Source of the DNA: Sediminicoccus sp. KRV36
Lineage (GTDB): Bacteria > Pseudomonadota > Alphaproteobacteria > Acetobacterales > Acetobacteraceae
Assembly (NCBI RefSeq): GCF_023243115.1
Contig: NZ_CP085081.1
Location: 3,038,001-3,102,000 of the forward strand
Direction: 5' to 3'
Length of the DNA stretch: 64,000 nucleotides
Position numbers and translations under genes: made by a program. The notes beneath the pieces were generated by a model, which had not been told where the DNA came from, did not search any database, and worked only from the letters and a program-made list of their open reading frames with translations. Shown here piece by piece: positions 1 to 8,184 of this stretch. Positions within the stretch are counted from its first letter, which is position 1, and the number at the start of each line of letters is the position of its first letter.

Positions 1-421
1 CAAAGCCGGCATAGCGCCGTTCCAGCAGCGTGACGTGCTTCAGGCTCTGCGCGTTATGGTCGAAGCCGCCATGCGGGCGCATCGCGGTGTCCAGCGCCTC
101 CTCCCCCGCATGGCCGAAGGGCGGGTGGCCGAGGTCATGGGCGAGGGCCAGCGCCTCGGCCAGATCCTCATCCAGCCTGAGGCGCCGGGCCAGGCTGCGG
201 GCGATCTGCGCGACCTCGATGCTGTGGGTCAGGCGGGTGCGGAAATGATCGCCCTCATGAAAGACGAAGACCTGCGTCTTGTATTGCAGGCGGCGAAAGG
301 CGCGCGAATGGATGATGCGGTCCCGGTCGCGCTGCCAGGGGCTGCGATTGAGGTCCTCCGGCTCGGCATGGAGGCGGCCGCGGGTGGAGGACACAGCCCA
401 GGGGGCAAGCGAAGGATGCAT
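1..421 (-). CDS. dgt: Deoxyguanosinetriphosphate triphosphohydrolase (dGTPase), 5' part only
   Basis: The first 140 codons of an HD-domain dNTP triphosphohydrolase, read leftward and cut by the window edge. The product begins [10 protein letters not shown]. It shows the family core: [20 protein letters not shown], then [19 protein letters not shown] with the first metal-binding His, and [15 protein letters not shown] with the HD pair. Enzymes of this family hydrolyse dGTP and other dNTPs to the nucleoside and triphosphate, controlling the dNTP pool. The start at 421 gives the usual short N-terminus. The gene is divergent from erpA across a 78-bp spacer, an arrangement I recall as common in Alphaproteobacteria. 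The C-terminal part lies outside the window, so completeness cannot be judged. Confidence 0.93.
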   Translation of the reverse strand, partial: MHPSLAPWAVSSTRGRLHAEPEDLNRSPWQRDRDRIIHSRAFRRLQYKTQVFVFHEGDHFRTRLTHSIEVAQIARSLARRLRLDEDLAEALALAHDLGHPPFGHAGEEALDTAMRPHGGFDHNAQSLKHVTLLERRYAGF

Positions 422-499
422 CGCGCAGGCGTATCAGGCGATCGCGGCGGTGGAAATCCTGGTTGTGACGGCCTACATGAAGGGTCAGGAGATTTCACC

Positions 500-850
500 A
501 TGCCCGACGGCACCCTCGCCCGCGCCTTTCACGTCACCCCCCGCGCCGCGGAGGAGGTCGCCGCCATCGCCACGCGCGAGGGGCGGCCCGAAGCGGGGCT
601 GCGCGTCACCGTCTCGGCCGGCGGCTGTTCGGGGCTGCAATATGGCTTCGCCCTGGAAGACACCGCGGCGGAGGATGACCTGGTCGTGACCGTCGGTGCG
701 ACCCGGGTTTTTGTGGATGGCGTCTCGCTCGATTTCCTGGATGGCTCGCAGCTGGACTGGCATGAGGCGCTGATCGGCTCGCATTTCGTGGTGCGCAACC
801 CGCAGGCGGTCAGCGGCTGCGGCTGCGGCGTCAGCTTCGCGGTGGCCTGA
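500..850 (+). CDS. erpA: Iron-sulfur cluster insertion protein (HesB/IscA/ErpA family)
   Basis: A 116-residue A-type Fe-S carrier that delivers clusters to apo-proteins. The three conserved cysteines are visible: one in SAGGCSGLQYGF (about residue 48) and two in the C-terminal SGCGCGVSFAV. The reading frame is open far upstream, but ATG 500 is chosen because an AGGAG at 487-491 lies 8 nt before it and the N-terminus MPDGTLARAF fits the family length of 105-120 residues. It is divergent from dgt. ErpA and IscA are hard to separate by eye; lone copies of this type outside an isc/suf operon are usually called ErpA. Confidence 0.9.
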   Translation: MPDGTLARAFHVTPRAAEEVAAIATREGRPEAGLRVTVSAGGCSGLQYGFALEDTAAEDDLVVTVGATRVFVDGVSLDFLDGSQLDWHEALIGSHFVVRNPQAVSGCGCGVSFAVA

Positions 851-914
851 ACGCCGCCCCACGTCTTGCCGCCCCACATCTTGCCGCTGACGCGCCCGCC
901 CGCCACAAGGGGGC

Positions 915-1685
915 ATGCGCCTCGCCAGCTTCAATGTGAATTCGATCCGCCGCCGGGTGCCGCATCTGGCGCGCTTCCTCGCGCGGCATGAGCCGGACCT
1001 CGTCTTCCTGCAGGAATTGAAGTGCAAGACGGAGGAATTCCCGGCCCTTGAACTGGCCGGCACCGGCTACCGCATCCATGCCGTCGGCCAGCCGGGCGGG
1101 CGCAATGGCGTGGCGGTGCTGGGCCGCGTCGATTTCGACATCCTGAACGAAGCCCTGCCCGGCGAGCCGGAGGACAGCCATGCCCGATTCCTGGCGGTGC
1201 GGGCCGGCGGGATGGTGGCCGCGGGCATCTACCTCCCCAACGGCAATAGCGGCGGCGCCGAGGGCATGGCCTATAAATGGCGCTGGATGGACCGGCTGCG
1301 CCTCTGGGCCGCGGCGCATCTGGACGCCTTCACGCCGCTTGCCATCCTCGGCGATTTCAATGTCTGCCCGACCGAGCGGGACCTCGCATCCGGCGCCCTG
1401 CCGCCGCTGGATGCGCTGGTGCATCCTGAAAGCCGCGCCCGCTGGCGTGCCATGGAACATCTGGGCCTGACCGATGCGCTGCGCGCGCTGCACCCGCAGG
1501 ACGCGCCCTACACCTATTGGGATTATGGCGCGGCCTTCGAGACCAATCGCGGCTTGCGGATTGACCATGCGCTGCTCTCGGCGGAACTGGCCGAGCGGCT
1601 GGCGCTGTGCGGCGTGGATGTCGCGGCGCGGGCGGAGGACCAGCCCTCGGATCACGCGCCGGTCTGGCTGGACCTCGCGGACTGA
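915..1685 (+). CDS. xthA: Exodeoxyribonuclease III
   Basis: A 256-residue AP endonuclease/3'-5' exonuclease of the ExoIII/EEP fold, acting in base-excision repair. Signature elements in order are MRLASFNVNSIRRR (metal-site Asn), DLVFLQELKC (catalytic Glu), IYLPNGN, LAILGDFNVCPTERD (Asp and Asn of the active site), WDYGAAFETNRGLRIDHALLS, and the terminal SDHAPVWLDL (catalytic Asp-His). Length and motif spacing are normal for bacterial XthA. The gene starts 64 nt after erpA on the same strand and runs convergently into a small lipoprotein gene, with only 2 nt between the stops. Confidence 0.95.
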   Translation: MRLASFNVNSIRRRVPHLARFLARHEPDLVFLQELKCKTEEFPALELAGTGYRIHAVGQPGGRNGVAVLGRVDFDILNEALPGEPEDSHARFLAVRAGGMVAAGIYLPNGNSGGAEGMAYKWRWMDRLRLWAAAHLDAFTPLAILGDFNVCPTERDLASGALPPLDALVHPESRARWRAMEHLGLTDALRALHPQDAPYTYWDYGAAFETNRGLRIDHALLSAELAERLALCGVDVAARAEDQPSDHAPVWLDLAD

Positions 1686-1687
1686 TT

Positions 1688-1861
1688 TCAGCCCCGGAAG
1701 GGGCTCCAGCCGGGACCGATCCAGGGCCTGTAGCGTTCATCCAGGGCCGGGGCCGGGTAGATCACCGGGTCGGGTGCGACCAGAACTTCACGCTCGGGCC
1801 GCCAGGCGGAACAGCCGCCGGGCAGGATCAGCAGGCCGAGGATGAGGAAAGCGCTGCGCAT
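1688..1861 (-). CDS. Small predicted lipoprotein
   Basis: A 57-residue protein beginning MRSAFLILGLLILPGGC. This is a short signal peptide with a lipobox-like LPGGC, so Cys17 would be lipidated. The mature part is only about 40 residues, rich in Pro and aromatic residues (YPAPALDERYRPWIGPGW). The frame extends nine codons further upstream, but ATG 1861 puts the signal peptide at the N-terminus. I recognise no family. It lies downstream of a small membrane protein on the same strand, separated by a perfect 22-bp palindrome. Confidence 0.6.
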   Translation of the reverse strand: MRSAFLILGLLILPGGCSAWRPEREVLVAPDPVIYPAPALDERYRPWIGPGWSPFRG

Positions 1862-1876
1862 GCTGATCAATCCAGC

Positions 1877-1898
1877 ATGGACCGGCACGCCGGTCCAT
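1877..1898. repeat. Perfect 22-bp inverted repeat between two small genes
   Basis: ATGGACCGGC (1877-1886) and GCCGGTCCAT (1889-1898) form a perfect 10-bp stem with a 2-nt centre. It lies between two small minus-strand genes. No T-run follows on either strand, so it is either an operator-like palindrome or an intercistronic hairpin rather than a standard intrinsic terminator. Confidence 0.7.
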
Positions 1899-1910
1899 CA
1901 TGCCCGCCAC

Positions 1911-2069
1911 TCACCCAATAATCAGGCGGCTCAGCAGCCAGGCGAGGCCGAAGCCCGCCACGGCGGAGAGCGCCACCTGCACGGGCAGGTTCAGCGCCGG
2001 TTGCGCCCTCGCCAAGCGGGGCTTGGGCGGGATGCGGAGGCTGTCATGGGTGGGGTAGGTCGTGCTCAT
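1911..2069 (-). CDS. Small single-pass membrane protein, unknown
   Basis: A 52-residue protein starting MSTTYPTHDS. It has a basic proline-containing linker (PPKPRLARAQP) and then one hydrophobic C-terminal helix (VALSAVAGFGLAWLLSRLIIG), predicting a tail-anchored inner-membrane protein. The open frame begins 11 codons upstream, but ATG 2069 leaves room for the AT-rich region at 2070-2125 to serve as promoter. That region holds a GTTT-N7-GTTC sequence resembling an alphaproteobacterial LexA box. No family is recognised. Confidence 0.55.
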   Translation of the reverse strand: MSTTYPTHDSLRIPPKPRLARAQPALNLPVQVALSAVAGFGLAWLLSRLIIG

Positions 2070-2085
2070 GGGCAAAGGTAAACAC

Positions 2086-2100
2086 GAACAAATCATAAAC
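2086..2100 (-). promoter_or_regulatory. LexA/SOS-box-like sequence
   Basis: On the minus strand this reads GTTT-ATGATTT-GTTC, one mismatch from the alphaproteobacterial LexA direct repeat GTTC-N7-GTTC. It sits 17 nt upstream of the small membrane-protein start at 2069, in an unusually AT-rich stretch. Short degenerate matches occur by chance, so this is only a candidate. Confidence 0.3.
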
Positions 2101-2149
2101 ACAAGCGGTTTATTCTACCTTTGTTCTCTTTTCTGTGGCCCCGCTTGGC

Positions 2150-3064
2150 TCACTCCGTGGGCAGCCGCGCCTCCGCCCCGCCCGGCTCGCCCGGCAGCGC
2201 GAAGCCCGCGATGGCCTGCCAGACCCGCAGCACGAAGGCATCATCCCGGCCGCCCTGGCCCAGCGCCCGCTGCGCCACAAAAAGCTGCAGGGCCTGGGCG
2301 GCCAGCGGCACCGGCAGAGCCGATTCGCGGGCCATGGCCTCCACCAGCCCCAGATCCTTCACGAAGATGTCGCCGGCGCTGAGCGGCGTGTCATCGCCGG
2401 CCAGCACATGCGCCATGCGGTTCCGGAACATCCAGGAGGCGCCCGCCGCGCCATTCACCACGCCATAGACCGTATGCGGGTCCAGCCCCGCCCGCAGCGC
2501 CAGGGCCATGGCCTCGGCCGCGGCGGCGATGTGAACGCCGGCCAGCAGCTGGTGCACCACCTTCATGGCCGCCCCCTGCCCTGGCTCGGCACCCAGGTTC
2601 CAGACCTTGCCGGCCACCGCATCGAGCATCGGCGCGGCGGCTGCGAACGCGGCCTCGCTGCCGCTGGCCATCACCGTCATCCGCCCTTCCCGCGCGGCAA
2701 CCGCACCGCCCGATACCGGCGCATCCAGGTAGAGCAATCCCAACGCTGCGGCCTCGGCCGCCAGGCGCTTCGCATCGCCGGGCGCCATGGTGGCCGAACA
2801 GATCACAACCCCACCCGGAGCCAGGCGCTGGGCAGCGCCCTCGGTGCCGAACAGGGCGCGCTCGGCCTGGGCGGCATTCACCGTCAGCACCAGCACCGCC
2901 GCCTGGCCCTCCGCCAGGTCAGCGCCGCGCGCCACGGCCCGATTGCCGAATGCCGCCCGCGCGGCCTCGCTCGGGTCCACGCCGGTCACGTCCAGGCCTG
3001 CGCGCAGGGCACTCGCGGCCGCACCGCCGCCCATGCTGCCCAAGCCGATCACCGCACATCGCAT
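2150..3064 (-). CDS. NAD(P)-dependent beta-hydroxyacid dehydrogenase (3-hydroxyisobutyrate/threonate dehydrogenase type)
   Basis: A 304-residue enzyme. The N-terminal Rossmann motif is MRCAVIGLGSMGGGAAASAL, followed by the family signature DAPVSGGAVAAREGRMTVMASG and the catalytic-lysine helix GQGAAMKVVHQLL. The C-terminal helical domain includes VYGVVNGAAGASWMFRNR. Such enzymes oxidise 3-hydroxyisobutyrate, tartronate semialdehyde, L-threonate or similar acids; the substrate cannot be read from the sequence. The open frame extends far upstream without homology. The start at 3064 is preferred over 3070 because CAGGAG is then 6 nt upstream rather than touching the ATG. Confidence 0.88.
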   Translation of the reverse strand: MRCAVIGLGSMGGGAAASALRAGLDVTGVDPSEAARAAFGNRAVARGADLAEGQAAVLVLTVNAAQAERALFGTEGAAQRLAPGGVVICSATMAPGDAKRLAAEAAALGLLYLDAPVSGGAVAAREGRMTVMASGSEAAFAAAAPMLDAVAGKVWNLGAEPGQGAAMKVVHQLLAGVHIAAAAEAMALALRAGLDPHTVYGVVNGAAGASWMFRNRMAHVLAGDDTPLSAGDIFVKDLGLVEAMARESALPVPLAAQALQLFVAQRALGQGGRDDAFVLRVWQAIAGFALPGEPGGAEARLPTE

Positions 3065-3324
3065 CGCCATCTCCTGCCCGTGTTGCTGGCGCGGATAGCC
3101 GGCCCGGCCAGGACCAGGGGCTATCAGCCTTGCCGGCGTGTTTCCGCCCGGCAGCTTGCCGCTGCCGCCGCGGCTTGCACAGCCTAGCCCCGTCCGGCGA
3201 TGAGGATGGGGAGGCCGTGGCTGGGGATGCTCGACGCCCCCGCCTTGTTTTGCCCCCTGTCGAAGCAGCCCTCCAAGGGCTTGCCGGCCCTTGCGGCCGC
3301 AACCTTCAGCCGCGCGCCGCGTAT

Positions 3325-3345
3325 TGCGAGTCATTCTCACTCGCA
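3325..3345. promoter_or_regulatory. Fur-box-like palindrome in the 310-bp gap upstream of 3375
   Basis: TGCGAGT (3325-3331) and ACTCGCA (3339-3345) form a perfect 7-bp inverted repeat around CATTCTC. The arrangement with an internal ATTCTCA half-site resembles Fur operators. It ends 29 nt before the ATG at 3375, the expected place for a promoter operator. The rest of 3065-3374 shows no gene on either strand, only GC-rich sequence and a CAAGGGC/GCCCTTG hairpin at 3274-3293. Confidence 0.45.
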
Positions 3346-3374
3346 CTATTCTGCCGCCAGCACGGAGGCTCCCC

Positions 3375-3791
3375 ATGGCGACTCGCGGCCTACCCACCTG
3401 GCCCCATCTGAACGACAGCCCGGATGCCCTGCCCGAGGCCGAGCGCCTGATCCTGGATGCCGCCCGCGCCTGGGCCATCCGTGGCTCTCTGGTGGATGCC
3501 GCCCTGGTCCTGGCCAGCGCCAGTGCGGAGGGCACGGCCCTGCTGCTCGATCCGCTGCTGCGCGCCCTGCCTGGGCTGCATCTGGCCTGCCCGCTCTGCC
3601 CCATCGTCACGCAGGGCGAGGCTTCGCTGCTGCTGGCGGTGAGTGCCGTGCAGCACAATGGCCGTGGCGTGGCGCTGGGACTGCTGCACCGCCTGGCACC
3701 GCCCCTGGGCGCCTATCGGGCCATGCCGGCTTTGATTGGCCTGGCCACGGCGCTGAAGCGCGGCGGCGTCATCCTTTCGGCCCGGCTATGA
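3375..3791 (+). CDS. Conserved-looking hypothetical protein with a CPLC motif
   Basis: A 138-residue protein (MATRGLPTWP...) with a strong Shine-Dalgarno, ACGGAGG at 3362-3368. The sequence is alanine/leucine rich and predicted mostly helical. It has one cysteine pair in LHLACPLCPIV (about residues 76-79) and a C-terminal small-residue segment MPALIGLATALKRGGVILSA that could be a weak membrane helix. I do not recognise the family. The Fur-like palindrome just upstream suggests iron control. Its last 6 nt overlap the end of the convergent MATE gene. Confidence 0.65.
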   Translation: MATRGLPTWPHLNDSPDALPEAERLILDAARAWAIRGSLVDAALVLASASAEGTALLLDPLLRALPGLHLACPLCPIVTQGEASLLLAVSAVQHNGRGVALGLLHRLAPPLGAYRAMPALIGLATALKRGGVILSARL

Positions 3792-5135
3792 GCGCGGCCC
3801 CCATACGGCGGACCGCACCGCCACCGCCGTCAACGCGCCATAGGCGGTGACGCCGAGTGCCACGGCGAAGAATTGCCCATCCATGCCAAAGCCCAGCACA
3901 TCGCCCAGCAGCCAGCCGCCACCCACCGCAAGCCCCAGCCGCGAGAGCCCGGCCGCGATGGGATAGCCCATGCGCCCCGCCCCCATCGCCGCGAAATACA
4001 TCGCCATGCCGAGGCCGAAGCCGCCAAAGGCCGGGCCGATGAAGGTCAGCGCCCGCGCGGCGATGCCGGCAACCTCCGCATCCGAGGAGAACAACGTGGC
4101 GAAGAACAGCGGATGGATCGCAACCGTGATGCCCACCGCCGAGCAAACGCCAAAGGCCATCAACGCGCCCACCCAGGCGGTGCGCCGCGCCGTCTCCCAA
4201 TCGCCCTGGCCCACCGCGCGCCCCACCAGGGCCGTCAGCGCCGAGCCCACGCCGAAGGCCAGCGGGATCATCATGAATTCCAGCCGCGCCGAAACGCCAT
4301 AGGCCGCGACGACAACCGCGCCATAGGATGAGAGCCGCGCCGTCACCAGGATCGTCGCCAGATTGGCGATCAGGGCCAGGGTGCAGGCAATCGCCCCCAC
4401 CGCCAGAATGCGCCGGAACAAGGCCCAGCGCAGCTTGACGCGCAAATCCGGCGTGAAGCCGGCCGCGCCGGAAAACACGACCTTGGCCATCACGCCAGCC
4501 GCCACCCAGAAGCACAGCGCGAAGGCCAGGCCGAGCCCGATCAGGCCCAGGCCCAGCGCCTCGGCAAGCACGAAGCCCAGCAGGGGATAGGCCAGCCAGG
4601 CGAAGTTCAGCACGCGCGCCGCCAGCGCGTGCTTGCCCGCCCCCCGCAGGATGGAGCCCAGCGTATTGGCCATCCAGGCCGGCACCGCGCCCAGCCCGAA
4701 CAGCACCGCCGCATAGGGCGCCCCCGCCGCCGCGGCCTCCGGCCCGCCGATCAGGGTCAGCAGCCACCAGGGGAAGCCCGCCAGCAGGATTACGAACATG
4801 GCGGCGAAGCCCAGCGCGATCAGCAGCGCATGCACGGCCAGGGCCGAAGCCTCCTCATTCTGCTTCGCCCCCAGCGCGCGGGCGATGGCGCTGACCACGC
4901 CGCCGCCCATCGCACCCGCCGACATCTGGCCGAGCAGCAGCGCGAAGGGCAGCACCACCGCCCACCCCGCCAGGGCCGAGCGGCCCAGCCGCGCCGCGAT
5001 CACCGTCTCCAGCAGCAAGGCGAGGACCTGCAGGGCCGAGAGCACCGTGGTGGGTGCGGCCAGGGCGAAGATGCGCTTCGCCAGTTCCGCCGAGCCGGGG
5101 CGGGGTGGCGCGGCCGGACGCTCCAGCACCGTCAC
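3786..5135 (-). CDS. MATE-family multidrug/metabolite efflux transporter
   Basis: A 449-residue polytopic membrane protein with about 12 hydrophobic helices arranged as two similar halves. MATE-type elements include LETVIAARLGRSALAGWAV in helix 1-2, SAGAMGGGVVSAIARALGAK, and the second-half counterpart FGVGSALTALVGRAVGQGDWE. MATE exporters swap Na+ or H+ for cationic drugs or metabolites. The start is GTG 5135 (VTVLERPAAP), which overlaps the TGA of the upstream oxidase as GTGA, so the two are translationally coupled. That start gives the typical family length; the open frame upstream is antisense-like sequence inside the oxidase gene. Confidence 0.88.
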   Translation of the reverse strand: MTVLERPAAPPRPGSAELAKRIFALAAPTTVLSALQVLALLLETVIAARLGRSALAGWAVVLPFALLLGQMSAGAMGGGVVSAIARALGAKQNEEASALAVHALLIALGFAAMFVILLAGFPWWLLTLIGGPEAAAAGAPYAAVLFGLGAVPAWMANTLGSILRGAGKHALAARVLNFAWLAYPLLGFVLAEALGLGLIGLGLAFALCFWVAAGVMAKVVFSGAAGFTPDLRVKLRWALFRRILAVGAIACTLALIANLATILVTARLSSYGAVVVAAYGVSARLEFMMIPLAFGVGSALTALVGRAVGQGDWETARRTAWVGALMAFGVCSAVGITVAIHPLFFATLFSSDAEVAGIAARALTFIGPAFGGFGLGMAMYFAAMGAGRMGYPIAAGLSRLGLAVGGGWLLGDVLGFGMDGQFFAVALGVTAYGALTAVAVRSAVWGPRS

Positions 5136-6382
5136 GCGAAGCGCTCGACGCGGAAGGGGGCCAGATCCGCATTGGGCCTGGGGCCGAGCATGGCGGCCGC
5201 CATCAGCGCGCCGGTCGGCGCCGAGCCGGTGAGCCCCAGATGCCCATGGCCGAAGGCGCACCACAGCCCGGGCCAGGCCGCGACAGGGCCCACCACGGGC
5301 AGGCTGTCGGGCAGGCAAGGGCGATGGCCCATCCAGTAGGGCTTGGCGTCGCGCGTATCGGCCTGGGGATAGACCTTGGCCAGGTCTTCGAGCAGCAGGG
5401 CCGCGCGCGCGGCGTTGGGCGGCGCCTCGGTGCCGCCGAATTCCACCGTGCCCGCGATGCGCAGGCCCTCCTCCATCGGCGTGATGAAGGCCTTGCGATC
5501 GGCCGGCACCACGGGGCGCCGCGGCATCACGCCCGGATGGGGCAGCATGATGTGATAGCCGCGCTGGCTCTCCAGCGGCACCTTGATGCCGAGCGGCGCG
5601 AGCAACCGCGCCGACCAGGCGCCGGCCGCGAGGACCACATGATCCGCCGGCAGCGGCGCGCCATCCACCATGGCCCCGGTCACCCGATGATCCTGCGTGA
5701 TGAGCGCCGAGACCACGCCGCGCAGGATGCGCCCGCCCATCCGCTCGATCCCGCGCGCGATGACGCGCGATTGCCGCAGCGGGTTCACCGATTGCCCCTG
5801 ATGCGGCACGAAGACCGCCACGGCATAGTTCGCCGAAACTTCGGGCTCCAGCTCCAGCAGGCCGGCGCGGTCCAGCACGCGCATCTCCAGCCCATGCGCG
5901 CGGCGCAGCGCCCAGGCCGCGTCATCCTTGGCCAGGTGCTGCGCATCCCGGTAGAGGTAGAGCTGGCCATTGTTGACGATGAGATCGAGGGCACCCTCGG
6001 CCGCCAGGATTTCCAGATGCCGCTCCTCCGCGCCATGCATCAGCAGCGCCAGGGCCTGCGCGATTTCGGCCACGCGCTCCGGCCGCGCTTCCAGCACGAA
6101 GCGCCACAGCCAGGGGAAGGCGGCGGGCCAGTAGCGCGCGGGAATATGCAAGGCGCCCTTGGGGTCCAGCAGCATGCCCGGCACCTGCTTGAGGATGCCC
6201 GGCATCGCCAGTGGTGCCACGGAGCCGCCCGAAATCGCCCCTGCATTGCCCGAGGATGTGCCCTCGCCCGGGCCATCGCGATCCACCAGCGTCACATCGG
6301 CGCCACCGCGGGCGAGATACCAGGCGCAGCACAGGCCGACGATGCCAGCGCCAATGACGAGGATGCGCGGTTTTGTTTCCAT
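5132..6382 (-). CDS. FAD-dependent D-amino-acid dehydrogenase/oxidase (DadA-like)
   Basis: A 416-residue DAO-family flavoprotein. It begins METKPRILVIGAGIVGLCCA, the dinucleotide-binding GxGxxG, then TLVDRDGPGEGTSSGNAGAI as the FAD ribose/phosphate region. Further on it has the C-terminal ESQRGYHIMLP and FGHGHLGLTGSAPTGALMA motifs typical of DadA. It would oxidatively deaminate D-amino acids and pass electrons to the respiratory chain. ATG 6382 places the FAD motif at residue 10. It forms a two-gene unit with the MATE exporter and is divergent from the dioxygenase operon (73-bp spacer). Confidence 0.87.
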   Translation of the reverse strand: METKPRILVIGAGIVGLCCAWYLARGGADVTLVDRDGPGEGTSSGNAGAISGGSVAPLAMPGILKQVPGMLLDPKGALHIPARYWPAAFPWLWRFVLEARPERVAEIAQALALLMHGAEERHLEILAAEGALDLIVNNGQLYLYRDAQHLAKDDAAWALRRAHGLEMRVLDRAGLLELEPEVSANYAVAVFVPHQGQSVNPLRQSRVIARGIERMGGRILRGVVSALITQDHRVTGAMVDGAPLPADHVVLAAGAWSARLLAPLGIKVPLESQRGYHIMLPHPGVMPRRPVVPADRKAFITPMEEGLRIAGTVEFGGTEAPPNAARAALLLEDLAKVYPQADTRDAKPYWMGHRPCLPDSLPVVGPVAAWPGLWCAFGHGHLGLTGSAPTGALMAAAMLGPRPNADLAPFRVERFA

Positions 6383-6455
6383 TGCAGGGATGCTCGCGCA
6401 TGATTGACGCGCCCGCAATGCGCGCCGAAGCTCCCCGCAAGAACGGAGGAACACT

Positions 6456-7337
6456 ATGCGGATTGTGCCCAACAACACGGGCCTTGGCGCGCGCATTTTC
6501 GATGTGGACCTCAGCCAGGCGCTGACGCCGGAAGATTTCCGCGCCGTGCTGCGCGCCCTTGGCGAATACGGCGTGCTGTGTTTTCCGCAGCAGGATCTCG
6601 ATGCGCCTGCGCTCGCCGCCTATGCCAGCCGCTTCGGCACGCTGGAGGTGAATGTGGCCAACATGTTCCACGCGCCGGACCTGCCCGAGATCATGATCCT
6701 CTCCAACAAGCGCGACGAAGCGGGCAAACCGCTTGGCCTGAACGATGCAGGCCAGGGCTGGCACACCGATATGAGCTATTCGACCGAGATCGCGCTGGCC
6801 AATGTGCTGCACGCGAAGGAAGTGCCGATGCGCGACGGCCGCCCGCTGGGTGACACGCAATTCCGCAACATGCACGCCGCCTATGACGACCTGCCCGCCG
6901 AGGTGAAGGAACGCCTGGAAGGCCGCGTCGCCATCCATGACTTCGTGAAATTCTGGGACATGATGCGCATCCGCCCCGGCTCCATCCGCGCACCCCTGAC
7001 ACCCGAGCAGCGCGCGAAGAAACCGCCGGTGCGCCAGCCCATCTTCCGCGTGCATCCGATCACCGGCCGGCGGGTGCTCTATTGCAACCCGGGCTATGCG
7101 ATGGCGATCGAAGGGCTGGAAAAGGCCGAGAGCGATGCGCTGCTCGACTACCTCTTTCGCCATCAATCCCAGGCGAAATACCTGCACAGCCACGCCTGGA
7201 GTCCAGGCGACGTGCTGATGTGGGACAATATCGGCACCACCCATAATGCGAAGGCCGATTACGCCGCCGGGGAACCTCGCTTCATCCTGCGCGCGCAGGT
7301 GATGGCGAGCCTGGATTATGCGGCGCTGGCGGCATGA
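6456..7337 (+). CDS. TauD/TfdA-family Fe(II)/2-oxoglutarate dioxygenase
   Basis: A 293-residue cupin-fold oxygenase. The iron facial triad is visible: WHTDMSYS gives His and Asp (about residues 105-107), and the distal His is in NIGTTHNAKADY near the C-terminus. The 2-oxoglutarate-binding Arg is in EPRFILRAQV. The family hydroxylates taurine, 2,4-D, sulfate esters and other acids. It is the first gene of a four-gene operon with an FAH-fold hydrolase, a Bug binding protein and an Ldh2 dehydrogenase, implying uptake and breakdown of one carboxylated substrate. The substrate itself is unknown. A GGAGGA precedes the start. Confidence 0.88.
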   Translation: MRIVPNNTGLGARIFDVDLSQALTPEDFRAVLRALGEYGVLCFPQQDLDAPALAAYASRFGTLEVNVANMFHAPDLPEIMILSNKRDEAGKPLGLNDAGQGWHTDMSYSTEIALANVLHAKEVPMRDGRPLGDTQFRNMHAAYDDLPAEVKERLEGRVAIHDFVKFWDMMRIRPGSIRAPLTPEQRAKKPPVRQPIFRVHPITGRRVLYCNPGYAMAIEGLEKAESDALLDYLFRHQSQAKYLHSHAWSPGDVLMWDNIGTTHNAKADYAAGEPRFILRAQVMASLDYAALAA

Positions 7338-8173
7338 GGCTGGCCACCCTGAAGGATGGCCGCCTGGCTGGCGTACTGCCCGACGCGCTGGTGCCCCTGC
7401 CCGGCCATGACATGATCGCACTGCTGAGCGACGAGGCGGCGATGACCGAAGCCGCCCGCGCCATCGCCTTCGCGGCGCGTCCTGGCCAGTCCGCGGTGCG
7501 CCTGCCCCTCGATGAAGCGCTGCTGGCGGCACCCTTGCGCCCCGGCAAGATCATCGGCGTTGGCCGCAATTACGGCGCCCATGCCAGCGAGGTCGGCGGG
7601 CCGAAGCTGGCGGCGCCGAAGCTGTTCCTGAAGCCCACCTCCTCGGTCTGTGGCCCTGGCACGGCGGTGCAGATTCCACGCGCGGTCACCAAGCCCGATT
7701 GGGAGGCAGAACTCGCCGTCATCATCGGCGCGCCGGCCTTTGAGGTGGAGGAGCGCGTGGCGCTCGACCACGTCGCCGGCTACACCATCCTGAATGACAT
7801 CTCGGCGCGGGAATTCCAGTTCGACCAGCCGCTGGCGATGACCAGCTTCGCCAAGGGCCTGACGGATTTCTGCCCGATCGGCCCCTGGATCGTCACCGCC
7901 GATGAGCTGGGCGAACCCTGGGCACTCGATGTGGATTGCACGCTGAATGGCGAGATGGTGCAGCATGGCAATACGCGCGATCTCATCTTCTCCGTCCCCG
8001 CGCTGATTGCCTATATCTCTCGCTTCATGCGGCTCGACACCGGCGATGTCATCGCCACCGGGACGCCGGCTGGCTCCGGCCATTTCCGCACCCCGCCCCG
8101 TTATCTGAAAAGCGGCGATGCCCTGGCGCTCGGCGTCTCGGGCATTGGCACGCTGCGACATTCGATCGCATGA
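7334..8173 (+). CDS. Fumarylacetoacetate hydrolase (FAH)-family protein
   Basis: A 279-residue FAH-fold enzyme. It shows GKIIGVGRNYGAHASEVG at the start of the catalytic domain, LFLKPTSSVCGPG, the metal-binding DWEAELAVIIG (ExE), the family signature YTILNDISAREFQF, and GDVIATGTPAGSGHF. Members cleave C-C bonds of acylpyruvates or decarboxylate/hydrate related acids in aromatic and sugar-acid breakdown. Its ATG overlaps the TGA of the dioxygenase as ATGA and its own stop overlaps an ATG at 8170, so it is the middle of a tightly coupled operon. Confidence 0.9.
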   Translation: MRLATLKDGRLAGVLPDALVPLPGHDMIALLSDEAAMTEAARAIAFAARPGQSAVRLPLDEALLAAPLRPGKIIGVGRNYGAHASEVGGPKLAAPKLFLKPTSSVCGPGTAVQIPRAVTKPDWEAELAVIIGAPAFEVEERVALDHVAGYTILNDISAREFQFDQPLAMTSFAKGLTDFCPIGPWIVTADELGEPWALDVDCTLNGEMVQHGNTRDLIFSVPALIAYISRFMRLDTGDVIATGTPAGSGHFRTPPRYLKSGDALALGVSGIGTLRHSIA

Positions 8174-8184
8174 GGAAGCTCGCC

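Noticed and set aside
3071..3658. N-terminal extension of the beta-hydroxyacid dehydrogenase frame to 502 residues
   Set aside because: The extra part is antisense to the 3375 gene, has no homology and lies before the Rossmann motif that normally starts the protein.
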